A stretch of DNA of 64,000 nt from Plectrocnemia conspersa (Eukaryota; Arthropoda; Insecta; Trichoptera; Polycentropodidae): positions 496,001-560,000 of the forward strand of contig VTFK01000003.1 in NCBI GenBank assembly GCA_009617715.1. The letters run 5' to 3'. The notes beneath the pieces are model-generated. The model saw nothing but the letters and a program-made list of their open reading frames with translations, had not been told where the DNA came from and ran no database searches. Made by a program: the position numbers and the translations under genes. Shown here piece after piece: positions 12,771 to 22,789 of this stretch (the first letter of the stretch is position 1; the number at the start of each line of letters is the position of its first letter).

Positions 12771-13659
12771 TAACTGAAAAAATAATAAATAAAAATCAAT
12801 ATTCATAAAAAAAAATTGAATTAATGTAAGTGATTTATATAAAATATAATATCGAAAAATTAAAGAGTATGAAATAAATAAAAAAATATAAATAATATTA
12901 AGAGCTTCTGAACTGATATAAAAATCCACAATAGGCAAATAATATATAAAAATAATTAACAAAATTTAATAATAGAAAAGTGATAAAAGAAATACTAATT
13001 CAAAAAAGTAGTAATATAAATCAATGGAATAAAACGTTGAGAATCACTGTTTTTTTTTCTATTGTTTGCAATAAATGCAATATATAATTATAATAAATAA
13101 ATAACAACAGAAATTACTATGGAAAAAAACGTCAAATTAACCTACTCCCATGTGTACCTATACTAACAAATTTACAATGTGTATAAATTACAACTCAATA
13201 CTCAAAGGGTTAAACAAATTTTTCGGCGGCCATTCTTACTAAATTTGTTTATTGTGATCTTTTTAAAAAAAAAATAATAAAACAATATTCGACATTTATT
13301 TTGCGCAACTAAGAGTTATTTATAAATAGAAGGTTATCTTAAAAAATAAATATTTTTTGCTGCGGATTTTTATAAGATACAACATTATTATTCTCATGCG
13401 TGATGATTGTTTGAGCAGACTCTTAACATAAGAATTGAAGTTTTAACTAAAAATATTGTTTAATAATAATATTATAGGGTCAAATAAATTTATCACTACT
13501 ATATATTTTAAATTAAAAAAAATCTTAAGAATTATATTTTATGAAATTTTCCCTATAAAAAAAAACTAATAAAAATACGTAAGAGTATATTTTTTTTACA
13601 ATTACAAATTTATTTATAAATAATATATATTGGGCTGTGGTACAATTAAAAGTTATCTA

Positions 13660-13973
13660 CTATACTTTATTTGCGTTGACACAGTTATTTCTAGAGTTAT
13701 CCATTTCATCATTATTCATAAGAGATAGTAAGTTTGAGCTTACGCCCTAAAGCACACAATACGGATAAACGTGTGATATACTTATCATTACTCCTGTTTA
13801 TATTTTGCACAAATTTATAGAAATTAAAATCATTATTATATTTTTTTAAATTTATCAATCAATCAGAGTAATGATAAATATATCGAACAAATATCTAAAT
13901 CATGTGCTTCGGAGCTTAATATTCTGAAATAGATAGCTCTCTAACTGACTGTGTTAACGCAAATAGAGTATAC
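13660..13973. repeat. Fold-back element (long inverted repeat)
   Basis: The left arm from 13660 (TATACTTTATTTGCGTTGAC, then ACAG, TAGAG and TTATCCATTTC, running to TTATCATTACTC) matches the reverse complement of the right arm ending at about 13973 (GTTAACGCAAATAGAGTATA at its end). Arms are about 110-140 bp with a short centre near 13800-13865. This is typical of a non-autonomous MITE or fold-back element. Target duplication was not resolved. Confidence 0.65.
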
Positions 13974-14689
13974 GTTCGTATATCAAAACATATGGCTATG
14001 ACTATTTATGTATATTGCATGCAATAAAGCTACAGCTCAATTAAATAGTACTTAATAATTGTCTAAGCCTTATTGAAAAATAAGTTATTATATAAATACG
14101 TATTAATATACTGTCTATTTTTATAAAATACAACAACACAACAAAATTATAATAATATAAACTATTTTTTTTTAATACCAGTAACTTTTATTCGAATATT
14201 TATTGTTTTAACTATTCTTTATACGAATATTTGCTACACTGTTCGTGAGTATTCGGTTATGTTTTTTATATCTTTTAAAACAAAATGAAAATGTATTTTA
14301 AGCAGCAGGTATAATTACAATTAAACAATGTACTGATTAGTATAATTCAAGACATAAAAATATGTGTATAAACGTATATTCATTAATAAAACTATATTTT
14401 TTACTCTATATAACTATTTTATATTTTATCGTTTACTATTCGATAAGCGAATAGTAATAAAAATAACAAATATTTGGAAACTCTATTAAACACTCGTGTT
14501 GAAAAAAGGATTAAACCACATTTTTTTTATCAAAAACAGAGTAAAATCAAGCTTTATTTTGTTGTATGTTATCGATCGGAATCATAAATAAAATATATTT
14601 AATTCTTCTAACTGAAAGAGATCTAAATCTGGATATAAATATTTGTTATAATAACCACTTCTACATATCAGCAATAGCTTCACAGAGCT

Positions 14690-15000
14690 TTCTAGGAATC
14701 GTCACGTATTATCCCATGAAGAAAACAGCTCTTAGAACGTGACCTTCAAACCACGCACCTGTGTGACGTCACGTTATTGACTTTCCGGTCACGTGACTGC
14801 TGAACCCTCGCGCTGCAGAACCTTACGGTTCACGCGCACTGTGGGTGACATTCACCCCCAACCACTATATCGACCGTGTCATAATAACTAATTTATAAAT
14901 GGGCCTCTTTTCCGGGGGTGCGAGACCTACCCTTTATTCCGGGCATGGCAACACGCAGCCCCCGACGCCTCTTGAAGGTCGCGTAAATTCCGATTGATCT
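14690..15000. promoter_or_regulatory. CRE/E-box island 2
   Basis: GC-elevated block with one exact TGACGTCA (14764-14771). Only 17 bp downstream is an exact 10-bp palindrome GTCACGTGAC (14788-14797), the extended E-box used by bHLH-zip proteins such as the MITF/TFE and USF families. A further C/G-rich part (14905-14990) follows. The minus-strand open frame across it is not supported. Confidence 0.5.
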
Positions 15001-17780
15001 AAAACTAAAAAGAAAAATAATATTATTATTATCATTCGATTTAAAAGCCCATTTGTAGATGTACGTAAACCGTAATATGGGTTATTCCGCAAAATGATAT
15101 GAGATACGATTAAATGAAGTGTTTCAAATTGAATCAAATTTCCGGTTATGAAATTTATCATATTTGCGTAATACAGCTTTAATGACGTACACATTTTATT
15201 TATTTATACAATATTTAGGTTTTTAGTACATTGAAATTTCATAGTTAATATACTATGTTTTTTCTACTAAAGTAATACTATATACTTAATTGTACATAAA
15301 TACGACTACTTGTTACTTGTATGTAAACAGAAAATCAAAATAAGGCTGCAATTATATGTTAAAGTACTACTATTCATATCTTACTAAAAAATAATAAACT
15401 TTTATATGTAGATTTAGTGTTTTGTACTGAATTTTTTTCCTAAATTATATTTTTTGTGGAAGCTAGTTAATTATGTGTGCATAAGTGACTAAGATTAGAT
15501 TTCAAGAAGTGAATTTAATTACATACATCGATAGACTGCTTCTTAGAAAGATTACGTAGCATTTGAATTAATGTGTTTAGGATGTCCTATTATAAAATTT
15601 CCTATGATTTTAGCAGTGTCTTAAAGGGTAACTATGCAAAAATTAGGGTTTAAGTAATATATAATTTGTCTGCGCGGCTAATTTATCCTCAATATTTTAT
15701 TTCAATAAAAAAATAGCTTTACATCTATTTTTGCGCTGTAGAGCTAATTAAACTATAGAACTTTCATTTTGCTTTGTGTAATTAAATCTCGACATCTTCT
15801 TTACTAAAAATGACCTTAAGTATTTTTTTATATTTAGATCTATCATGGACTGCAATATTAAAAATTGTTGACTGATTTGAAAGTTGAAAGCTAGAAAAAA
15901 GGTCACATGTTGAAATTGTAATTACAGCCGACATGTGAAATCTAAAAAAACATCTAGTTGCAGTATTACTTTAATATAAATAATGAAAAAATTGTATATT
16001 TTTATTTCATATTATACATGATTATACAATATATTTATATTTATCAATAAGTAGTATGATGTATATGGCATATTTAATATTTTCTTTGATTATATGAATT
16101 TATGGAACAGCGAGGAGAGTAAGGATGCTCCATGAATAATACGACTGTATGATCTTGTAGTTCTAGCGATTGATTGATACTTTATTTATTTAATTATATT
16201 ACAGTTGTGAATTACGCGCATATATAATGATAATTTGATTAATGTGTTAAACATATATGTAATGTGTTATTATAACATCCAGAGTATGTTACAATAACTA
16301 TATAAATTATATTTCATTCAAATCACGAGCGTCTTGAACCTTACTGTTAGTTAATGATTTAGTTTTAAATCCCATTAAAACTTACTATCGTTTGCGTTGA
16401 ATTTTTAGCGACTGACTCATTAAACTGATTCATCTTAAGTTTCTGCACACATTCGTATTATTATTTTTTTGTTAATGAATAAATATCGATCGCAACCAGT
16501 CGTAAGGTATTTTTCCAGAGAAGAAGGTGTAAGTTTTCCTTGTTCAGATTTTTTAAAACCTCTGCTAGTATTAAAATACGTCCGGTTGAGTTATTTTTCT
16601 TTGACATTTTTATAGCATATTCTACTTTAGACTTTGACATGAGCGGTCCCGTTTCAAGTTTATTTCCATTTGTTATGGCTTCTCCTTGGTCCCCAAATAA
16701 TGATTTTATTTACTGTATCCATTATTATTTTTTTTGATACTTTTATTATATTTTACTATTTATTTAATTATATTATTGAATTACACGCGTATTTAATGAT
16801 AATTTGATTAGTGTTTTAAACATATATGTTTAATTAATTTGTAGTTTGAATTAATTCAGAAAAATTGATAAAACATTTTAAATACATAATTTTGTCGAAT
16901 TTATTGTATATATAGTACATATATACAACAATGTTTTTAACAAATTTGAAGTACGTAAAGAACAGATCCGTATCGAAATTTGTTTTGTGCGGATTTACAT
17001 ATAAATAAAATAACTAGAAAATAATTAACCGCGATCGAATTATTGAACTGATTGAAATAAAATATCTGCGCCTGAAACAAATACAAAAACGAAACACAAA
17101 TTTCACAAAAACTTGCGACGCACACCTATTTCTAAAATAAGCCTTTAACGATAATCAAAGGTGCGCCTTTCCAATATTTTATATCGTTCAACGGAGAAAT
17201 TCTGCGAATTTCGGTCATAGTAAATACCGTCAGCATAGATTTTATTCACAAATGTTTTTCGTATGCATAAAAGCATTTTTTTTTTGTTGAGAATAAGTGT
17301 GTTATTGTTAATAAATAATGATTAGTATGTGAATCTATATAATAATACAAATAGAAATAAAAATATTTTCATCATAGATTCGACACTGTTTTTTTTATAT
17401 TTTCTTTGAGTAATAAAACGAGAATTTCTGGTTTAGAATCAGAATCATTTCAGCTTTCTCTATAAAACCAAAAGCGATTGGAAGATCCTACTATGAATTT
17501 CACAGTAGCAGTAATTGATTTAGAATATCTGGAATTATAATTGTTCTAACTCCGAGATAATGTATGCGAAAATTCTGGTAAAATATCAACAAAAAAAGTT
17601 CAAAGTTTTAAACAATATAATATATTTGATTTTTGCTGTCGTGAAAATTTATCTCAATGACATTCAAGAAATATTCACATAATGAAAGTATTCGAAAAAT
17701 GTAGGACAAAATAAGCCGGAGAGGGGGTGTAAATAATATTTCATAATATAATTTCTTAAACAAATAATAATAGGTATGAG
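15001..17780. other. AT-rich DNA, nothing recognised
   Basis: Long AT-rich stretch. A repeated phrase of the form GATAATTTGATTARTGT occurs at about 16228 and 16798, with following AAACATATATGT in both, so about 570 bp may be part of a duplication. No coding frame, RNA or complete transposon is seen. The open frames at 16540-16737 and 16937-17125 are AT-rich chance frames. Confidence 0.35.
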
Positions 17781-18550
17781 TTAACCCTTTTTACGCTACA
17801 ACAAATATAAAAACTAGCCACCGTTGCGACATATTTTCTGAAATCATATTTTATGCGAAATATTTTAAATATGTATTAAGAATTATTCAAAATATATACT
17901 CATAATATTAACTTGATAATTATTAGTGTTTTCTTTGCTGCTTATTGTTGAATTATAATTAATTTCCTGTCCAGGTCAAAAACAATAAAATCATGGCATC
18001 GTTATCAAGCGTTTATATTAAGACTTTTTATAACAATATTACGAGTGAGAATCGAATAAAGTACATCTAAACCGAATGTTGCCCAATAAGAGAGCGAAAA
18101 AAACAATTATCCCTTCTCAGAAGTCAAAAATCCACGTCAAAAGCAATAAAATCGTGTCGGCGCCGTCGCCGGTTTAAATATACTTTGATCAGCCCTCTTA
18201 TATTAGAGGTCCATAGTAAGATCGGAAAGGATAGCTATCATATTTTTAAAACATAGTGTAAAATCGAAATGGAGACAAACTGTGGAGAAATATATGAGAT
18301 GCGATGTCTGTCTTTACTTATTCTTCCGCGAATGCACGATTTTATTGCTATTGACCTGAACTAGAAACTCACTATATGGCAACACTGAGCAACAAAGAAA
18401 ACACCACTAATTATCAGATTAATATAATGAGTAGATATTTTTAATATTTTGTAATGCCTTCTTAAAATATTCTGCATAAAATATGATTTCAGAAAATATG
18501 TTACAACGGTGGCTAATTTTTATATTTATTTGTAGCATAGAAAGGGTTAA
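17781..18550. mobile_element. Non-autonomous piggyBac-type element (long-TIR MITE)
   Basis: Bounded by TTAA on both sides (17781-17784 and 18547-18550), immediately followed by CCCTTT, as in piggyBac-like elements that insert at and duplicate TTAA. The termini are inverted repeats of roughly 220 bp: TTAACCCTTTTTACGC on the left and TTAACCCTTTCTATGC on the right read inward, with AGCCACCGTTG, CTGAAATCATATTTTATG and GTGTTTTCTTTG in both arms. The centre (about 18000-18330) is unique apart from a third partial copy of AGCAATAAAATCGTG. It encodes no transposase. It lies about 450 bp upstream of the GC-rich promoter region. Confidence 0.85.
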
Positions 18551-18639
18551 ATCGTACATATTATTATTTATTAAAGAAATTATATGACGAAGATTTTTAT
18601 AGATATATTCTAGCTATGATTTTTTTCAGAGTTGGGCCC

Positions 18640-18705
18640 TGGGAATTTGTCCCTTCCCCCCCCCCCTCCCGGTAGGCCTTGGTGCACCGTAATATTTTTT
18701 ATTGC
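18640..18705 (+). repeat. C-tract repeat fragment
   Basis: GGGCCCTGGGAATTTG is followed by a run of about 12 Cs, then TCCCGG and AGGCCTTGGTGCACC. It looks like a fragment of a dispersed element whose minus strand carries a long G-run. No copy elsewhere in the window. Confidence 0.35.
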
Positions 18706-18742
18706 TTTTTAGATGTTTAATTGTATAATAATTGTTTGTATA

Positions 18743-18790
18743 ATGGCAAACATGACGCACTGAAGAAACCTGTCAAGTCATGATGGTCAG
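18743..18790 (+). repeat. Small stem-loop repeat, copy C
   Basis: ATGGCAAACATGACGCAC, AAACCTGTCAAG and TCATGATGGTCAG match copies A, B and D. The right arm TCATGATGGTC is intact; the left arm is partly lost. Confidence 0.6.
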
Positions 18791-18999
18791 TAAAAGAAAA
18801 TAAATTAATTTAAAAGCTACGTATTATATGATTCTTTTACCCAACTTTTGATTAAAATGTATTCTACCAGGTAGTTGACAATTGTCTTCCACCTGGTGTT
18901 ACGTTAACGTTAAATATTTTTTTTTTGTGAGAAAAGTGTTTTTTTACTAAATAAATAATAATTAGCGGTAATTATACGGTAAGTCTGATTTCGTGTGCT

Positions 19000-19361
19000 G
19001 CAATCTAAAATATGTCATCGCGCAAAACAGAGCTTTCTCGGAGGCTTTCCCGCGCCCCGGTCTGACGTTTCCGCGCCCCCGGTCACGTGACGGCCGATGC
19101 AAGCGAAGGTCGCGCCCGCGATCAATAGCGCCACCCCTCCAGCATCGACCCGGCACGTACACGCCAGCCCGACTAACGACCCGCCAGCGACATGCCAACG
19201 GGAAAGCTCCGTACTAACGATTCCGTTACGGCGGGGGCGGACTCCGTGCAAGCGCCGCGCTCGTGACGTCACCGGTGACGTCACGCGGCGCTCACACTCC
19301 GTTACGCGCGTGACGTCACCGCTCGCTCGCATATATGTGATAGCGACCGGCCGCCGCGCTC
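19000..19361 (+). promoter_or_regulatory. GC-rich CRE/E-box promoter with TATA and TCAGT initiator
   Basis: The most GC-rich stretch of the window. It carries GTCACGTGAC (19082-19091) and three exact TGACGTCA sites (19264-19271, 19276-19283, 19311-19318), the first two starts being 12 bp apart. The core promoter is textbook for arthropods: ATATAT at 19331-19336 and TCAGT at 19360-19364, putting the predicted start A (19362) 30 bp downstream of the TATA-like box. The CREs lie about 45-100 bp upstream of it, the distance at which CREB/ATF sites act. Two more TCAGT sites (19391, 19402) could be secondary starts. CREB control is inference from the motif. Long open frames on both strands here follow from GC richness. 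Confidence 0.65.
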
Positions 19362-19497
19362 AGTAGCGAGCCGGTCGGCGCCGCGGACGCTCAGTGACGG
19401 ATCAGTGATAACTCGGTGTGTGTGAACACACAGCAGATAGGGATAGGCACGATGTGCGAGTGAGTCGGCCGTTCGATTTGATCGAAATCGCGACCGC

Positions 19498-19632
19498 ATG
19501 AGGATTCTTCTGAGCGAGCTGGGGCTGTCTTCTGGCCTGTCGCTGGCCTCCGGAGCCGCCCCGCTGGAGGCGAAACCCGGCAACAGGAGCCCTCGCCCCC
19601 GGGACTCGCCAGGTGATCATAGTGAACCATAA
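19498..19632 (+). CDS. 44-codon frame in leader (uORF or alternative first coding exon)
   Basis: This frame begins MRILLSELGLSSGL and ends shortly after PRPRDSPGDH. Its ATG context is poor (C at -3). The sequence is rich in Leu, Ser, Gly, Pro and Arg and shows no recognised domain. The alternative donor at 19613 falls inside the frame just before its stop. It could therefore be an alternative N-terminus spliced on from there, or an upstream ORF repressing the frame at 19753. A partly hydrophobic start (LLSELGLSSGLSLASGAA) is not a clean signal peptide. I do not recognise it, and coding status is uncertain. Confidence 0.3.
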   Translation: MRILLSELGLSSGLSLASGAAPLEAKPGNRSPRPRDSPGDHSEP

Positions 19633-19752
19633 ACAGTGAACAACAAACAACACCCGATACAAACACTATTATTTCGTTCGATTATTTGAGTTTATGATTT
19701 ATGGTTTATTTATGTAAATCGGTCGGACTTGAAAAATGTCATATATGGGAGA

Positions 19753-19942
19753 ATGCGTACCAAGAACACGCCGATAACTAACTACAAATACGGAAAAGAG
19801 ACTTTTCCGACGTTGTGCGTTCCGATTCAGGCTGAAGAGCTTTCGGTTCGGAGTTCAGGAGCGCCTGCGTTCGACTCCAACAATAACCATTCAGCTCCTT
19901 TCGACCAGACGACTTCTCCTGTCCGCTACCAATTTAGCAAGC
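19753..19942 (+). CDS. Candidate N-terminal coding exon, product unknown (partial)
   Basis: The ATG at 19753 has A at -3 (GGGAGAATG), the best context in the block. The frame runs 63 codons plus one base to the GTACGT donor at 19943. Its residues are complex and polar (starting MRTKNTPITNYKYG, with a middle APAFDSNNN and an end RYQFSK), quite unlike the Phe/Ile/Tyr/Lys-rich chance frames elsewhere. Past the donor the frame stays open to 20040 but becomes FYSFIYYF-type AT-rich sequence, supporting an exon edge at 19943. It resembles a disordered N-terminus of a regulatory protein. I recognise no family and assign no function. The alternative is a chance open frame in a lncRNA exon. Confidence 0.35.
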
Positions 19943-20099
19943 GTACGTATTTTATTTTATTTTATTCATTTATTTATTACTTTGATTTTGTTTTGTTGTT
20001 TTTTTTAAAACACGTACACGTTATGAAAAAATACATTTAAGCGCAAAAGCACTGTTATGACTAACAAACACGCACACACCAAGTAAGCTTTAGTGATAT

Positions 20100-22620
20100 A
20101 TATTTTATTTTTTCCACCATATTTACCTGATTTTATACTTATTCTAAAAGTAATTTTAGATAAATATAAAAACGCCATTATATTAGATAATAAATAAACA
20201 AAAGAATTTAAACTGCTTTACGAAAAAGTAATATTTTTACGATTGAGTTTTTTATCAAACATAAATATTTTTTATACTTTTATTGTACACACATATTAAA
20301 TAAATATTAGTTTTGTGATTTAATACGCATTCTTAAATAATCACGTATTATAAAATAAATATTTCAATGGTTGATTTAATTTATTATGATAAATCTCTTA
20401 TATGGATATTTTAAATGTGTAGCAATGTGTGTAGTTTAAATTCAGTATTATATATTTACAGATGATACATTTTTTAATAAATATGAATTTAATATAATAA
20501 ATATATTCTTTTTGTATTTAAATAGTATAAAAAGTTTAGCGATTTATTAATTTATAAAAATATTATATAGTAGGTGATACTATTTTTTAAATTGAAATAT
20601 TAGTTTTGTAGATTAATAATAATAAAAAAACTATTTTATAGAAATAGCGTGATATTCTAATATGTTTTATTAAATACTTTTTAATTAATATTATAGATAG
20701 GAAATAAACTTTAAAAAGACTAATATATAATTTTTTTTAAAAGCTTACTGTATTTATATGGTAAAAAATATAAGTTAAGAAACCTTTGTTTAGTAAATAA
20801 AGTGAAAACTGATTTTTCAATTTAAAATATAGTTTTGTAAATTCATACTGTTATATAAAATATCGTGATATTCAAAAAAAAATAGTAAATATACAATTTT
20901 GTAATATAGATATAAAATAAAAGTAAAAAGACTCGTCTATATATTTTTTAACGTAAATTGTATTTTTATATTATTAGAAGTTTTGCGATTAAATACTTAA
21001 ATATGTTGAATAAAAAACATTTTTTAATGAATAAAAATATTGAAAAACTTCTTTTGTAAATGAATATAAATATAAAAATCCACCATTTGAGAAATAAATT
21101 AATTTTATAATTTAGATAAAAAAATATATAAAACTCGTCTATAGATATTTTTAAGGATATATAGTAAAAAAAGTTCTGCCATTTAATACCCAATATGTTT
21201 AAATAAAAACATATTACAGAACAGATTCTTATTTATTTTTCAATTTAAAATACCGATTCTGTAAATTAATGTTATGAAAAAAACTGAAATGAAATAACGT
21301 GATATTCTAATATTTTTATTAAATATGAATTTTGTATTATATATACAAAATAAGTTAGAAGACCCGGCTTTAGATTTTTTATAGTATATATGAAAAATTC
21401 TGCGATTTAATATTTAGTATTTATCAGTAGAAAAAGCATTTTTTTATTAAATAAAAGTATTATATAATATATCGTGATATTCTAATATTTTTTATTAAAT
21501 ATGAATTTCATATTATAAATACAAAATTTAAGATTTTTTTTATAGTGATTTATATAGTATGAAAAATTTTGCGATTTAATATGTATTATTAAAATTTTTT
21601 TTTTTAATTAATTAAAGTATTATATAATAGATGAAAACTGATTTTTTAATTTATTCTATTATATTTAATTTGTATTTAACAGAAATAATAGAAATATTAC
21701 GATTTTTTTAACGTTTAAAGTTTTATTAACAAAAATTACCTGTTGCATAATTATTTTAAGAAATAAAATATTATGCAACAGGTAAATTTTTTATTAATAA
21801 TACTATTATACGTTAAATAAAAATCGTAATATATTGATTATTTTTATTAAATACAAATTCAATTTAATAGTTAAATTTTATATGACATTTTAAATATGAA
21901 ATGTAATATAAAAATACTATAGCAGTTTTGCGATTCAAAAATGCATGTAATTTATAATAATGTATTTACTATAAAATACTATTATATTATCTGTTTAGTT
22001 TTTGTATTAAATATAAATTCTACATCATTTTTTTTCTATTGTGCATACGTATAATAAAACTAGTTTTGTAATGATATATTAATTTGTATTAAACATAAAT
22101 TTTGTATGATAGATACTATATAACAAGTGGACAAGTATATCGTTTTATTAAACAACTGTATTCACGATTTATAAAAAATCTTAGTCTTGTAATTAAATAC
22201 TTATTCTAAAAAAACTACATTCATCGATTTGCTTTATTTTTTTACGTATAACTTTTTAAGTTATATTATTGAGAAAATAGTGTAAAAACAAGTAATTGAT
22301 AAATTTATTTTAAATTGTTAATTTAAAATATTATGGATTATAAAAACATATGCTTCTAATAATGTTCATTTTTTTATCATATAAACTCGTACATATTTAG
22401 TTTTTATAATAATGAATATTAAAATAATAAATTCATAATATATAGCGTGTTTATAGTATATTATAATACATAAGCATTATATATTTTTTTTAACTTTAAA
22501 ATATCAGTAATGTATGTTTTATATTTCACACCCACTTTGATAATATTGTTTTAAGCAAAATATTTTTTGTTGTTGCAAATGTAATATATTTTTACAATAT
22601 TACAAAAAATTGACATATAT
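20100..22620 (+). repeat. Decayed AT-rich tandem array, left member of a facing pair
   Basis: Recurrent landmarks show an old array with a unit of roughly 170-230 bp. Versions of TTTTGCGATTTAATAC occur near 20309, 20535, 20979, 21170, 21399, 21569 and 21925. GTGATATTCTAATAT occurs near 20650, 21299 and 21474. AGACTCGTCTATA or AACTCGTCTATAGATAT occurs near 20930 and 21128. Copies are very diverged. The segment 21055-21330 recurs inverted at 25515-25805. No gene lies inside. Confidence 0.6.
21694..21833. repeat. Long hairpin (about 60-bp arms) inside the array
   Basis: Core arms TTACCTGTTGCATAA (21736-21750) and TTATGCAACAGGTAA (21771-21785) are perfectly complementary around a 20-base centre. 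Pairing continues outward with gaps to ATATTACGATTTTT (from 21694) and its complement ending at 21833. The GC content of the core is higher than its surroundings. It could be a small fold-back element or a hairpin RNA precursor. Confidence 0.6.
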
Positions 22621-22789
22621 AATTTAATATTCCAAGAAACACTTGTTTAAGTATATATAAAACCTATATTATACTTTATTTCTATAACCTTATAATAAAA
22701 TAACTTATCCTTTTTGCCTCTGCATATTATAAGTATTACTATAAAAAAATTAAATATATATAATATATACAATAATAATGGTTTTTGAT

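Larger units (their letters stand above)
19362..19942 (+). other. Candidate first exon / leader of a long-intron gene or lncRNA
   Basis: From the TCAGT initiator to a GTACGT donor at 19943 the sequence is balanced in composition, then drops at once to AT-rich DNA, as expected where an exon ends. An alternative donor CAG/GTGATC lies at 19613. The block holds several ATGs: a tiny frame at 19452, a 44-codon frame at 19498-19632, an 8-codon frame at 19694-19717, one at 19736-19777, and a frame from 19753 open to the donor. No matching second exon was recognised in the remaining 44 kb, so any intron is long or the next exon is outside. Many upstream ATGs fit either a translationally regulated mRNA leader or a non-coding RNA. 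Confidence 0.45.

Noticed and set aside
10771..12962. Minus-strand frames rich in Phe, Ile, Tyr and Leu (also 20966-21193, 37217-37441, 60640-60912)
   Set aside because: Translation of AT-rich low-complexity DNA always gives such membrane-like frames. They have no start context, domains or complexity.
18962..19666. Overlapping open frames on both strands of the GC-rich promoter
   Set aside because: GC-rich sequence has few stops. The frames are Arg/Pro/Ala-rich, overlap each other in several frames, lie across the predicted TATA/initiator, and resemble no protein family.
19362..19942. Naming the locus as a known gene or lncRNA (for example a nuclear receptor, a clock gene, or a butterfly colour-pattern lncRNA)
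   Set aside because: The CRE/E-box promoter and long intron would fit several such loci, but neither leader frame nor any downstream sequence gave a recognisable match, so a name would be a guess.
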